The notes beneath the pieces were generated by a model. The model did no database searches, had not been told where the DNA came from, and saw only the letters and a program-made list of their open reading frames with translations. A stretch of 64,000 nt of DNA from Wuchereria bancrofti. Taxonomy: Eukaryota > Nematoda > Chromadorea > Rhabditida > Onchocercidae. The translations under genes and the position numbers were made by a program. Below are positions 1 through 14,125 of the stretch, in pieces; position 1 is the stretch's first letter; each line of letters opens with the position of its first letter. The stretch lies in NCBI GenBank assembly GCA_005281725.1, contig SSBO01000009.1:1546127-1610126 (forward strand), written 5' to 3'.

Positions 1-2060
1 CCTAGCAAAAGATCAGATATGTATATATACATCTAAAATTAAGCACACACCTGGTGTCACTAATATTCATACATCATATTTACTGATGCTGTTACAGCGT
101 CTAGCACTTGCATCTTGGGAGTGGTACTTTTTGAGCAGTTCAACTTTAGTTCATTTTTTTTTCATTCAACTTCGAATAGGTCAAACTTAACTGAGTAGTT
201 CAAATTCTGTTTGAGTAATTGGACCAGCAATAATCAATACTGCATTCGAACCAAAAATACTTTTTGCCAGAAAATAATCTCGTTTAAATGTTTTATTAAT
301 AATCATAACGGCCAATAAAACAATTTATAACAAAGAAACAAGAAATGAGAGAAATTGAATAATTTATTTGCTGTGGAAAGGCAAACCCGTCACAAAATGG
401 TCTATCCATAACTTAATTACCAACTAATGACCACATCTTCCGCCATAACGAGAGGACAAGTCATCCATTTCCTAATGCCGCTCAAGTAAGATTTAAATTC
501 GTCGGTGAATTTTCGATGCATTATTCTTTAAAATGAATTCTAAAATTATTCAAAAAAACACTCTTCACATGCTGTCCTCTCCTTTAGCTTCTTTACTCCT
601 ACCATTTTAAGTACTTTTAATTAGACCAGTACATTTTCTTTCATTTCTCTTCTAACAGAATCTGATGTCTTACAAATTTGTAGCTTGCATAATACATTTG
701 AAGCAAAAATCAACGAAATGTAGTAAAATGGGCAAAAGTGATAATTATTAGCAATATATCGCTATCGACAAGCAGTAAACAGAATTTCAATACAGAACTG
801 CATGAAATGGTTGTCACTTAAATCACTTGTCTAGAAAGAAAAGTAATCTCGTATGCCTCCATCCAGAGTGCTATGAGGTGCAGATGACAAGATGTCTACT
901 GTCCCCAGGAAAATATATTCTTCAAAACTTTACACCATAATTCTTAATTTTCCATCATTTATTTGATCAAACAAGAAAATAATAAATGGATCCCTATGAT
1001 TATCACTCCTACCGAGAGAGAGAATAAAAAATTCGTCCAACTCATTTTCCTTAATAGGCAATTCAAGGGATCTGATAAAAAAACAAAAAGGATGTCCACA
1101 AATCCTTAAAACCAGTGATAGATTTATGATCTAAATTTGGCATACTTTTTTCGTAAAACCTTGAAAACCGAATGGACTGCTATGCTATCATAAAATAGTT
1201 CACTTCAAAGCACAATGAGAATTCTAAGAATGCAACACTCGAATGCATTATTACAAATAAAAAAGCATGAAATGGTATTTTCCTCAATGAAAGGCTCTAA
1301 ATTTTAAAACAAATGTTAAATTCAAGGCTACAATTAGTTGTAAGACAGTTTGAGAACAATAACAACATTGGCAGGATTAATTTTGCATAAGTTGCAGGAA
1401 GAATTGTGTATCCCAAATTAACTGCAACTTTTTTGAAAGATGGTCAAACAAGGAAGCGTTACTAAACTTCAAAAGTGAAAAGTGAAATATTAACAGCCCA
1501 AGTCATAAGATGTCTCAGATACTTCAAGACACTAGTGAAGTTGTTCGGTGCTTTGACATGCGTTGTGCCGAGAAGAGCTCATAAAGAAATATAATCTAAC
1601 TCAAACAAATCGAAAGTTAATGAACCGTTTTATCAACAGCACAACTCTTAGGTTTGTTTTATTCGAAAAACTTTGAGTACTGAAAGTACAAGAGACAGCT
1701 CATGAAAAAGAACTCACCGAGAAACAAGTTCTGCAACATGCATTAATTTAAATTACAATCAAATAACAATCCGAAAAGCAAATATTTTCGTCTTAAAAGC
1801 TCAACAATCACCACGAAACAGGAAAAGTTACAGCTCTTTTTTTGAAACAAGAGAGAGCTGTTTGAATGAAAGATGGGATATACTGAAAGAGAAACGAACG
1901 TATTGCCTTGAATTAAAGAACCCGGGAAGTGCAATTTTTTTTTTTTTTCTATTAAAATAAATCCAAAGAATAAAAAAGAAAAGTCAAAAATTGCTGTTAT
2001 CAGCAAAAACGAAAGCAACGTGATCGTGTAGTACACCGTGTGTTTTGATGATATCTGATT
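1..2060. other. Non-coding AT-rich stretch
   Basis: I see no exon with usable splice sites and a supported reading frame here. The open frames are short and run through low-complexity AT sequence. A poly-T run lies near 1934-1950. Confidence 0.5.
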
Positions 2061-2483
2061 ATGATGAATGGAAGAGATCCTAACGAACGTGCAGTGGAGA
2101 GAGACGGCTACTACAGAATAGTAGGTGAATCACCAACCAACATCCTTTTAATCACTATCATGCAAGTCTTGGAAATGTTGATAAAAATGCCTTTTCATCT
2201 TTCGCTTTTTTTGACACTATCATTTTCGCATCAAAACACATGGAAATTCATATTATCACCAGGATTCCACATTATCCTTCCTTTATATTGCTAACTTAAG
2301 ATTAATTTACCCGTTTCAAATAAGTATCAAGAAGTATAGTAAAATGAGAAAAAAAAAATATATGAGGACTTTCAGCGGATGAGAATGAGGAAGATACACT
2401 GTGCAAAACTCATAGTGGAACTACTGACGATTTTTCTTGGATCCCAAAGTGTCTGCCACAGCAAAATGTCTACCAGTTTAAAT
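2061..2483 (+). CDS. Candidate 5' end of an unidentified gene (two phased exons)
   Basis: Seen: exon 1 at 2061-2124 opens with two ATGs and ends in phase 1 at a G|GTGAAT donor. Exon 2 at 2376-2483 starts after a TTTCAG acceptor, takes up phase 1, and stays open for 35 codons that are acidic and then aromatic. The join gives about 57 residues without a stop. The end of exon 2 contains a DDFSWIP stretch followed by a VYQF stretch, which loosely recalls the start of a PET domain (prickle/testin families). That similarity is inference and weak. No convincing next exon is nearby; a 31-base exon-like segment at 12974-13004 fits the phase. If it belongs here, the minus-strand Rap2 gene would sit inside an intron of this gene. 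Confidence 0.35.
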
Positions 2484-2822
2484 GTCAGCAACAATTCAAC
2501 TAGTTAAATTGCTTGAAAAAGTAACTTGGTGGATAGTGAATTCTCTCCTTTCAGAATGATCCATAAAAGATTCTGCCCGTATTTGATCACTGTATCGGCG
2601 AGGGTGAATTAAGCAAATAATCATATAAACATGACTGACACCTAAATTTCCACGGCTACTTCATTTTTAAAAGCATTAGATCATAATGGAATGATCGGCA
2701 AACTAGTTATTGATTAAAAAGTTGCAAATTAATTGAAAAAGCAATAATGGTAACAAAATAAGAAATTCAAAGTAAGGAGTGCAATAACGAATGACTGGAA
2801 GGAAAAAAGAAAGAGGAGTAAT

Positions 2823-4409
2823 TTACAGCACTATACAACATCCCTGATTCTGCTTGATGCGTGCATTCTGAACATAATTCATTTCACGTACAATTTCGGC
2901 AAATACAGTATTCACATTATGCGCACTCTTTGCTGAGCACTCTGTGAATGGACATGACCAATATTCTGCCAAACCGAGACCATCTTCTGTACGTACCTGA
3001 AAAGCAAGCAGAATCGTAAAGTGAGAAAAATGGCATTTATAAGGTAACAAACAATTTTATATCATTCCAAATTCACTTTGGTAAGAAAACATAAGAATAT
3101 GCAGAGGGTAAGCAAACACGTGGGGAAGATTACATATATTGAACTGATGAACTGATGAAAAAGTTTGCGGTATCCAAGTCAATTCATGGAAAATATTTAC
3201 CTGCCGCTGATGAATTAGGTCACATTTGTTACCAACCAATAAAATAGGCACTTGATCAGTACCCTAAAACTAATGTTTCAAATAATATGATTCATTGTTT
3301 ATTGCTTAGTTGCATTTTCTATATTATGTTATTCATGATATATAAGTTATTTATCCCACAATGACCTCATCACTTCGAAACAAAGTTTTTTATTATTATA
3401 TTCTATTGACTTCATGGTAACAGTGAACATACATGAATGTAGAAGGAATTCGGGTAGTATTGGAATTTTATTTAGAAAAAATTGTTGATTATCGACCAAT
3501 GCCAATTTATGTTTTGGTCCTAACTAGTTTAAAGATTCACCTTGACTCTAACAATTTGTTCACGCATTGTTTTGATGTCATGAAATGTTTGTTGACTTGT
3601 TATTGAGTACACCACCACAAAGCCTTGTCCATTTTTAATATATAGATCACGCATCGATGCAAACTGTTCTGTACCCGCGGTATCCAAAATTTCCAGCACA
3701 CATGGCTGACCATCTACCTGAAACTTTCATTTTTCGTAACGAACTAAGCATTACTGGTTTTCAACAATGATTTGGTGACCGAATCCAGCAGCGCCGTTTG
3801 GAAAACATTAGCTGCTTGAATTTCACATTACATCTCAATATCTGGTATTCCTTTTCTGAAAATGAAAAATTTCCCCTTTAGTTCACAACAGCTTTTGAAA
3901 CATTTAATTTGGTTTATGAACGAAGTGAATTTGTACGACCACCCATAAATGAGTAACCCTGAACTCTGTATATTTTGATTTCAAAAAGTCTGAGCCTACG
4001 ACATTTCTGAGAAATTGGAATAAATCGGCCAGTACAATACAAAAACCACAAAAAACGTTGAGGCCTAACTTTTTCCCACTTTTACTTTCCCTAAAATTAA
4101 AGAAAACATTGAATAAACCTCAATTTCTTTCCGATAAAAGTCCTCAATTGTCGGGTCATATTTCTCGATAAATGTATTCGAAACAAACTGAACGGTTAGA
4201 GCTGATTTACCAACACCTCCGCTTCCGAGTACCACTACCTGATAAGGTTATCGCATATTATTATATATTAAGTAATAATTAGTTAAAGATAATGATTATA
4301 TCTTTTTTTTTAAGATCATTGAAGTGAATTATTACCATGCTTTCAGTCTCAATTTAAAATTATTAATAAAATTAGAAATGCTAGAAATCTTCACCTTGAA
4401 CTCGCGCAT
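2823..4409 (-). CDS. rap-2: Ras-like small GTPase, Rap2 type
   Basis: A membrane-anchored molecular switch that cycles between GDP and GTP; Rap2 proteins signal to the cytoskeleton and to kinases such as TNIK/MINK. Minus-strand exons are 4395-4409, 4119-4238, 3541-3717, 3201-3263 and 2823-2996, giving 182 residues against 183 in human Rap2. All junctions are phase 0. Visible motifs: P-loop GSGGVGKS at 10-17, effector loop around YDPTIEDF with Phe39 (Rap2; Rap1 has Ser39), DTAGT with the Rap-typical Thr61, NKCD at 116-119 and SAK at 146-148. The C-terminus is CIVL, a CAAX box whose final Leu predicts geranylgeranylation, with a second Cys just before it. The first exon codes for only five residues. 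The family and Rap2 subtype are secure; the exact biological role in this worm is not shown by sequence. Confidence 0.95.
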
Positions 4410-7400
4410 ACTCCGGTAGGATAACGAAACAGGATGGGACAGATCTCATTCAATGTAACTCGACAATACCTATCTCTGTAATTGCCAGATGGGTTGTTAT
4501 AACAAAGAGAATTTTTTTTACAAATTCGAAAATGCGCAATTGGTAAATAAGGCAGTTTAAAACAAACAGATAATTTTCAAGAAAATGTATTCTATGGATA
4601 ATGTCGTTTTGGTCCATACAATTAGTAAAGTAATAAACAAATCAATTCAGGAGAGGTGAAGCAAAAATTGGAAATATAACGTGATGAAAATGATTAGAGT
4701 TGATGACTCATTTCAAGTGATAAGGTGACATCGAGATTTGACAGCAATTTAGGACAAAACTAATCTGTGAATAGCAGTTGTTCATTGATAATACAATATC
4801 ACTTGTTATCTGTAACGCAGTAATAATGGATATCAGAGACAGATACAGCCAGAAGGTATTCGACTGAGATATGGCCAGCACTATCATTATGTAGTCCTTT
4901 CGGTAATGAAAACATAAAGAAATGTGGGGAGATGCATGAATCATTCACAGAAAATAAACAATTCTGGGGAAAATAAGATATCTGTGTGAATGAAGAAATA
5001 AACCTTTGGCTTCGAAAAGATTTTAAATTGTTTGAAACTAATTTCGAAGTAAAAATTCGAAGTGAATTATCTTAACGTTTCAAGCAGACTTTTAAGCATC
5101 ACAATCAATGGACTGACAAGAAAATGGTTGGCAAAATTTCGCTTACTGAGAAAGGTTGTATAAATGAAAGGTTAGGAATGATGTAGAGAAAGTAGGTTTT
5201 GAAGGAAAGAGAGAGAGGGAGAAAGAGATGGACAACTAAAGGTACTGTAAAGTTTAACGGAATAGTAGTTGACTAGAAGTTGAGAAGAGTTGCAGGGAAT
5301 CATGCCCCGTAATGATTACAGTAATTGAGAATATGAGAGGGACAGACAAAAACAACGAGAGAACGTTGGAGAAGAAGGAACAGAAACATAAATGTCTCGG
5401 GAAAAGCATTTTCTTGAAATATGAAACGAGCAATTTGCCCATGTTACAGGTTAGCGTACAAGTTGCGATGAAGTTTGTGAAATGGAGCAGGTGGTGCCGG
5501 CTTGAAATAATGGAAGAGTTAAGTGGGATTGCGTTCCGGCATTTCTCTAATCTGCCAGTGACCGGACAAGACGAAGGAGGGATAAATATGCTGAAACAAT
5601 AACAATTTATTTTATTTTCAAATATTTCTGCGCGAATTGAGTAGAGGGAAAAGTTTTCTTGGCTGTATAAATATAGACAGGAATGGGGAGAGAAAGAGAG
5701 AGAGGAGGGAAGAGAAAGAAAGAGGAGAAATCGCAAATGATTGATATTTAATATTGTCTGTGCTTAACCAAAATTGTTGGAGAAAGTCGGTGGCGCAATT
5801 AGAGGATGGCGAAATAAGCAGGGAATATAGATTTTCTGATTTAAAATGCTGGGAAGAAACGGGAGATGGAATTGTTCGATTAGCTCTCCCGCGGGAAATA
5901 GGTGCCGTGGGAGAATGAAGCCAGGAAAGCGGGCAGTTGATAGCTCAGTTGCACGAATTGACTTCATTGGAAACTACCACAGAATGCAATATCTTACCAT
6001 CGCATTTAGTCACTTTTAGTGCTTTTCCTACTCCATTCCGATATGTTTTGATGGATCGCGAGGCTTTAAGGAATGGAAGTGAAATATGAACAAGCCTATA
6101 AGAATTTGTAACTTTGCAGAGAGATGAAGTAGCTTAAACATAGTAGCTATTTAAACAAAAACAGAAGAAATAACCGTATGGCAAAAGAAGAGTAGAAGGA
6201 GAGGGAAATTACCATCTTAATAACTGTTTTAAGGTTTCAAGAAAAGTCTGATAAATGTACTACAAAGAAGCAAACTATAAAGAACCAGAACTTTAGACGA
6301 GAGAGAGAGAGAAGGATAAAATTTACGAGTCTATATTGTTGCTATTGAGAAGATGTAAATAACTGTTATAACTTTTGTTAGTTCATTAACCATTTTATAA
6401 AATGTGAATAAAACTCTGAATGAAATATTGACTGAACAGATTCCACAGGTATGGTGTCAAATTGTCACACACTCCAAAATGCATGGCGATAGCAGGATAC
6501 TTTGTTAGACTATCTTACTGAGTTAACAACTAAGATTTTTGTTATAAGCATTAACAACTAAGGCAAATAAGAGACCAACTTCAAATAATCTTGGCACATT
6601 CATGCAATCATTTAACATTCAGTGATGATGATGATGATGGTGATATTAAGTTGTAAATAAAGAGACAGACATCAAATTAGTCACCAAGCTGATATGCTAT
6701 CGAAAGAGTAAGCCTAGCAAAGAGTAGGCTGCTCTTGTCTTAATGAGGCACGTCTGTGTTTAAGCATGCAAGAAATCCCATAAGAGGGAATATGACGTCC
6801 ATTCCCTCTTTGTTTCAATTTCCGTTTGGAGAGCGGAATAAAAAACCTAGCTAAACGATTCATTGAAGGCCAAGAGAAAATAGTGATCCAACAACTTTTT
6901 TGTTCCCAACAATGGCTGATCCAGACTTTTTTTAGCTCTTTTTTCTAACATATTTCTTTTATTACTTAAAAGTTACATGAAATTTCAGGAATTCAGTTTA
7001 GAATTAAAAATCGTGATTTAAGCATTCTGAAAATGCATTTCTCTTTTTTCCGCGACTTTTTCCGTGTGCCTTGCCATCTGATTATTTAGCTCAATACCGG
7101 TTTACCTCTTTTTGCCCTCGCATATTAGTTTTGTAACTGCTTATTAAGTTGTAACTTTTCTGAAATTAAAACCCTGCATCTTCTGACATTCTTCCTGAGA
7201 TATTCTAGAATACAATTACTTTCCAATTCGTAAACTTTATGGTGGAAGCTGTTAAGTGTGCCTTGTCATCTGATCCATTGCTTCTGTTTGCATTCTTATG
7301 CAAAAATCCCCAGAATTTAGTTTGCCTAGTTTGCATTCAATATATCGTAAGCTTATATACAGTATCCCGGAGAGATACGGTAGATCATTGCATTTTGCCA

Positions 7401-7856
7401 TTGAGCTGAGAGAACCGAAGGCAGTTGTTTACTGAACAGTTTGCTGAGCATAACGTAATGTTGTAAAAGTCATTTATTTGCTATGCGGGACTGAAATATG
7501 GACAGTTCGAGATTGAGCAAGATTTCCTTACCACCTGTCTGTCGAGAAAAAAGTTGCAGATGAATTCACTCCCATTTTCTTTGTAACAAACTTCATGCAA
7601 AATGTATTTTCTGATGAAATTATCTTTTTCTCATGAAATTGAACTAATTATTAGTCTTCAACTAATTGCCTTATCAGTAAGCACCCACTGTCTCTGCAGG
7701 CAAGAAATTCAAAACTTTAATTTATGAATAAATCAGATGTAGTGAGTAAACAAGCATTTTCATCGTACATCGTGATCTGCAAAAAGCTACCTGCAACAAT
7801 AATAATACCTTACGTAACTAGTCACGCACGCGATTCGTATAATACTTGCACTAACA

Positions 7857-7881
7857 TTCATCATCATCATCATCATCATTA
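7857..7881. repeat. (ATC)n microsatellite
   Basis: Seven tandem CAT/ATC triplets in otherwise AT-rich non-coding DNA. Confidence 0.9.
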
Positions 7882-8223
7882 ACATTTCTGCATTTCCGTA
7901 ATTGCAAATACCCATTCATATTTTTGGAGGAAAAATGAAATCAAAACAGGAAAGTTTTGACAAGAGCGGCAGTTAAAGAGAGATTCCAGCGATCGGGACG
8001 GGAAGTGTTTTTTCTAAAATTTGTAAATTTGCGAACAATCTTTTCGTGTCTCGTTCTGTCAGTCTTCCTTCTTGTCTGTTTGATATTGAAGACGTACATA
8101 CCAGTGGACCCATTCAAGGTTATATCACCCTACCTGATAAACTTTACCCCTTCCCCTGGCTAAACCCCCATCACTTAACATTTTAAATTTTTCTGTTACT
8201 GTCACTGTGTACATATACATATA

Positions 8224-8305
8224 TGATGTATAGGAGTGTGTGTGTGTATGTGCGCAGATGTGCATCTGCATGCGCATCTGCATGTACATTTGCATGTGTG
8301 TGTCC
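8224..8305. repeat. GT-rich and GCATCTGCAT-type tandem repeat
   Basis: A short GT run passes into imperfect tandem copies of a roughly 12-base unit (GCATCTGCATGC-like) and back into GT. Several units are self-complementary, so the stretch can form small hairpins. Confidence 0.75.
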
Positions 8306-11300
8306 AACCGATGCTTGAAATATCATTTAAAGCCAGTTGACCTTAATAAATGTTGATACCAAACAATAAAAAATGCGAAAAGAAAAAAAAAACGCCGAAA
8401 ATGGTACTCAATAAATCGCATTCACAGAGGGTTTGAAGGGTAACGGATGCCCTAGAAGAAAAAAAAATTGGAATTCCAAATTTAGCAAATCATAAAATAA
8501 CTGAAGAACCAATTTTCTGATTGTTTGAATCCATCGAGAGTGATCTGAGAGGTTACAATTGCAAAATTTTGGTGAATAACGGAGAATTAAAAAGCTGAAT
8601 TAATCTTTGGCAATAGGAAGTGTTTTAGAAATATTGCACAATGCAGTGAAGAAATCATCAAAAATGTGTCATAAGATGTTCTTTGAACAAGAAAGCCATC
8701 TGTTAATATGGCGTGATCAGGAAGGGATCTAATCACTGATAACACTGACACATATCAAATTCGAAATTCTTTATTCGAATATCATTCCTGCCAACAAGAA
8801 CTACTATAAAGCACTGTTGCATAACTGAATAAAATGGAATTTTTAGGCATTCAAATCCAAAATGGATTTCAATGTTAAATTACTCACAGACTTCAAAGAA
8901 ATATCTAAAAAGTAGTCTGCAGCTGACATCACATCGCATCCCTCACATTCACTGACGAGTTGAAAAGAGCGCAACTATGATGAGGTAAATCTTAAAAATA
9001 TATTTTATCACTAGAAGAGGTCTTTTCAGTAATATTAGAATGTTTCTTGTGATTACATCAACCCTATAAGTTTGTAGAATAACAATGAACAAGAAATGAG
9101 CCGAAATGTCTCCCTTTACTCATAGATATATATGCGCCTGCTACAAAGCGCAAAGTGAATTATCGAAGGCATGCAGTGGCTTGTTTCACAATGATAGAAC
9201 ATTTTAATATCTCAAAAGAATAGCGATGATGAAAAGCACCGCCAGACTCGAATAAAATGGAAAAATGAGAAACAGAACGACGAGTCTTTAGAAAACGGTA
9301 AACTATGAAACAAATTGCGAAGTTACTTCAGAGCTATTTTATTATTTTAGAAGCAATGAAATAGATAGTGAAACTCGAGGCGCAAATGATAAGAAAGAGA
9401 GATGAAAATATGGGTGGTGGGTTTAATGAGTTTGAACAACAATGTACGATTAAAGGAAGATAAGCAGAAAAGTTGTGTGCAATCTAAGAAAATCAAACTG
9501 TCAAGGGAAAGTGTTATATACGATGTCAACCGGTCGCAAAAATGCCCACCACTTAATATGGGTAAAATTGAAGGACACAATGAAGAGGAAAACAGAAAGT
9601 CACTGTGCTGACCTGACTACAAGTTTCAGAAGAATAATATTTTCAAATTTAACAGATGAAAATTTCGATAATTGTTACATATTTGAATTAAAACAGCGTA
9701 ACTTTTAAGGATATCGTTTTTAGGATAAGTAGGCATGTGCTTTTTACTGGGCGTTAAGATGTTTCACAGTTATCGCTTTTTTGCTATAATAATTAGATCT
9801 GATCATAGAATGAAAAGAAAAGTGAGTAGCATTAACACAGAAAAAGGCTTTTAAATTTTGCAAAAAATTTAATTTAATAATTTTTAAAATAAACATTTTG
9901 GGTGGAAATAATTGGAAATAAGACGATCTTCCCGTACGTTTCATGTTTAGTTTTTAATTTTTAATAAAAAAGAGGAATAAAAGAAAAAGAAAATGAGGAA
10001 GGATGTTAAATGATTGAAAAACTAGTTCCTAGTGATTCATTGGTACCTTTCTGATTGGCATCAACTTACAGCACTGTGATACTTGAAGATAACACTATGG
10101 ACAAATGCCGGTGACATCTGGGCACACAATAAAATTAATGAAATTTGGAATTCAGGGAACGAAGGAACGAACAAGCAAACTTCTTTAGTAATCGATGGAT
10201 GTAGCAAAGATTCGGCGCCATCGTTAAGCATTAGATGTTCGCTTCATAGCTTTTGCAACATTTTTGCAATGATATGATAAATTACAAAAATAATTGGAAA
10301 TTAGAAATACACGGACTGTTTATCTTCCGGTTATGATCGCTAGAGCGGTCTCACAAAAGATATTCAAAACATTTTAATGATCACTTAGTCGTGGTCCTCT
10401 TTCCCTTTTAATTTTAACATCTAAGACACGAAAGGATCGCGCGCATGATATTGCGACGAATGTCACAACAGTGTCACTGAAGATGCTGCACCAATGGTGT
10501 GACAAAATTATTGAGAAAGTAATAGTGTCCTTATCAATGATAATCACTAATGCTTGCAAAAGCTTTCACTGGAACTTTAGCGCCAAAGTCTTCATCAAGC
10601 AAAAGCGCAATTTTGCTCCCTTCTTCAATATTGAGCCTAGCATTCCGTGTCTTTGTGCTAAATATCAAAGACAGACTGTTCTAGGCTTGTTTAGTTAACT
10701 TATATATAGCGAGTAACACACGACAGAATCAAACAGTTTTAATTAGTTTGCAATTAATTGTCTCCAACAGGAACAGATCAAAGGATGAAAGAAAAGCTGT
10801 CATAAACTCATAGAGTAAGGACAGGAAAGGACAGAACAACTTTTTTTTTCTGGATGTTTGGAAATTGAGCCAGCATAACTGAATAGATAAAGATATTACT
10901 AATTGAGAAATGTGAAGAAAAGTAATCTCATGTTGAAAATTATCTGAAATAAAGCGTCTTCCATTGAACTATTGACAAGGTGATAACTTGTAATTTAGTA
11001 ATGAATAGATTAATCAAATTAGTTGACAGATGAAAACAAAATAATTGCACGAAGGTAAAAAATTCCTACAAGATGAGTAACTCTCGTGAAAAATCAATTA
11101 TCCGGAACTCTCCTTTCGTATATTACTGATACTACTTCGTAGAAATAATAATGACACAATGGACGTTAATGTAAGCTCGCAGGTTTCCACCTTTTAAAAG
11201 ATATAAATTGTGGAATATCGCAATTAAACAAAATTTGATAATTGATAATAGTTACGTCGTCCCATAAATTTATTCCGTACTGACAGTAAGTAATTATCGA

Positions 11301-11920
11301 ACAGTTAACCAATTGTAAGTAACCTTTTGCAACTTCTCTCTGACATAAAGTTTTTTTTTTTATGACATAAAGTCTTCCACTTTTTGTCCTCTCTCCAAAT
11401 GCAGTATTTACGAGTAATAACGAACGTAAGAATCCGACAAGAATACAAATGACAAAACCCTCCACGTCATATCAACGTGGGATGATGTTAAATTGAAAAG
11501 ACTTAACAATTTAAAGCAACCGGAAAGCGGTTCTTCTTGAACTAGCAAAATCCCAACATCTTTGATTTTTAATCGTCGTAAACTGGTTTCTTAATCAATT
11601 TTGTATGGGAAAGGAAAAGTGAGAAAAAAGTTCAGAAACATATACCATGAGAAAACGGTTAGTAACAGTATCAATATTAGAATTCATCCACTAATTATCA
11701 GATGATGCCTGATAACTGATATCAGCTGATATTGATACTGCTGTGATACAAAAACTTAGATAGGATGGAATATGACTGGGAAGTAAATATCTTAGTAAAT
11801 GTATAATTTTCTTCTTTTTTTGAAAACATTTCAAATGTATTTGCTGAATGATAAAAAATATTGCAAAATTTAGTGAAACAAAGAAACATTCGATTTCGGA
11901 TATTGAGGAAGAGTTAGTAG

Positions 11921-11945
11921 ATGAGAGAGAGAGAGAGAGAGAGAA
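11921..11945. repeat. (GA)n microsatellite
   Basis: About eleven GA dinucleotides in a row, plus-strand purine. Confidence 0.9.
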
Positions 11946-12076
11946 TGCCGTGGAAGAAGTAGCAGGATTTAACTGATGATTTAAACTTTTCAAATGTCAA
12001 AGAATTTATGGAATGTAAAAAAAATAGCCATTCCATCCACTTATCTATCCATCCAATCCGTTTTTGCCTTTCACAG

Positions 12077-12195
12077 CTATCATCACACTATCAGCGCCAG
12101 CAACAGCACACTATCGCTAGCAGCGCACACCGCCACAACACTGCAGTACCAACACCGCCACCATATCATCATCGGCACTTATTTGTCAGCAACGA
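12077..12195 (+). other. Candidate His/Gln/Pro-rich exon
   Basis: Seen: a strong acceptor (pyrimidine tract ending CACAG), 119 bases of clearly higher GC than the surroundings, and an AACGA|GTGATA donor. In the phase-0 frame it reads 39 codons rich in His, Gln, Ser and Pro with no stop. No partner exon with matching phase was found. It could be an isolated exon of an unseen gene or non-coding. Confidence 0.25.
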
Positions 12196-12552
12196 GTGAT
12201 AAAAGCTTCAAGAGAAAGAGCCAAAGAAACTGATGAAAAAGGTTCCATCAAATTATATAAATAATCAAAAAAGGATTGTTAGTTTGTTAGTGATATTCTG
12301 ATAATTAGCTGATAATTATGAGGACCTAAGAGATGTAAATACCAGTAAAGTATCTCTGAGTATGCCGAAAGATAACTTTTCACCAGTATGCCGAAGAATC
12401 GCTAAAATATGGCAATCATTATAAAAGGAAAGACAACTCCTTGATTCTACTTTATTTTTCGCGTCTGAACGACAAAGCCAACAATTTTGACTGAAAGGCT
12501 CCGACAAATGACAAAATAAGATTAGCAATGTTGGCTGTGCTCTATTTTGCCA

Positions 12553-12586
12553 TTCTCTCTCTCTCTCTCTCTCTCTCTCCCTCCCT
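12553..12586. repeat. (CT)n microsatellite
   Basis: A run of CT dinucleotides followed by CCCT units. Confidence 0.9.
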
Positions 12587-14125
12587 CTATCATTTTACAT
12601 TTTATTTTACTTTGTTCGGAAGTTACTTTGTCTATCTTTTTCAGACTGAGTTAACACAGGCCTTTAACTGAAATGAAAATAAGACGGACTGCATTCATTT
12701 CGAGAAAGATAAATAAGAGAAATTGTAGTGATTAAGTGTTTGAAATTTAAAATCCACAAATTGAATTCTTGTCAAGATATATGGTAACTACGCAGATGAC
12801 TAATCATGTCGGTGATGAAAATTCAAATTTCCGTTTTAAATTTTCTATTTGTGTGGCAGTACCAATGGGCCAAATAAGTGATATATGAAATGAGATCGAT
12901 AGGATATTGGGCCATTTTTAAGGCTTGCACAGTTATTGATGGTATCGTAGGGGCAATGACTTCCCATTGACAGCCTTACCCGACGAAGAGATTATAATAA
13001 ATGGGTAAATGAATGATGGGCAACTGCTCTGGTGACTGTGACGACAACGCCACACTGTTCTTCTTTCACACAAATCACACAGTGAAAAAGCTATTTGTTA
13101 GAATTTCAAATTCTTTCATCAAATTTACGTGTACTGGAATTGTTTTCGAATGATCTCACGTAGCGCAGAAAAAAATTTTTCATAAACGACTCAATTACTT
13201 ACTGAGAAATTACCCTTTTTTTGTGTATTCACTGATGGGTGAAAGGTATTATCACCAAAAAAAAAAAGAGACAACAAAGCATAGCCGCCAGATTAGCAAA
13301 ACAAGGTTAATTAGTATTAGCAATGATAGGATGATAAGAGCTATTTTGTTTGGGTTTGCAATGATAACTTCCACAAATTTTGATACGTGACAAATTAACA
13401 TTTATAGTTTAAACAATTGTACACATTGAATGAAATGGCGGCTCCTTTTGTCTCAATTGTGACAGAGCAGAGATAGACAGATTGAGAAATGGGCGCTAAA
13501 GGACAGAACAAAGCAATGACAATTTGAACTCAATCAACTAACTCATAACGATACTAAACAAAGAAGCAATTCACTCTCACTGATGAATCAAACTGCGCAT
13601 TATATGGAAATTTGTGAAAGAGATTTAAATTTTCATCGGAAGAAAATACGGGTAGGGCAGGAGATGAAGAAGGATGGAATTGAAATTTCCTTTTAAAGAA
13701 ATTTCAATTTCATCGCTCTTCTCATCCATTTTAATAAAGTAAAATGTACGACGCTTTTTGAAATTTGCGTTTAGCTGCCAAACGCAATTGAAAGAGAGAG
13801 GAAGAGAGAGAGAAAGAGAATGAAAGAGATGGAATTGACGACAAAATGGAAAAAGCAAATCATTTTTCTTTTTTTTTTTTTGGAATTAACAGCTTAGAAA
13901 TGGCTTTTGTTGGCAAAGTATTTGCTCCATGTGGTCTCACAGTGATTAATCACTAGGCTAATGGGACTGGACTCAATTCGACGGGACAAGATGATATTTA
14001 AATAAATGACCATTGAGTAGATTGGATGATCCGATCCGATCCGTTTCAATCCGATCCATCTGTTACTTTTATCCCATCGTCTGTTCTACTCTTTCTCCAG
14101 TAATGACCAAATATTTCAAATTATC

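Larger units (their letters stand above)
4410..12076. other. Intergenic or intronic region rich in simple repeats
   Basis: No supported gene. Purine-rich GA tracts occur near 5206-5230, 5690-5730 and 6298-6314; read on the minus strand they are CT tracts upstream of the Rap2 gene and could be part of its promoter. Trinucleotide runs lie near 6624-6640 (GAT) and 7860-7880 (ATC). A stretch at 7957-8163 is open with one hydrophobic segment but has no supported start or splice context. Confidence 0.45.

Noticed and set aside
5254..5736. 160-residue minus-strand open frame
   Set aside because: Composed of Ser/Leu/Phe runs from reading GA-rich purine tracts backwards; no domain.
7957..8163. 68-residue open frame with one hydrophobic segment
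   Set aside because: It starts at a TTG, has no clear splice partner, and ends in low-complexity sequence; kept only as a remark.
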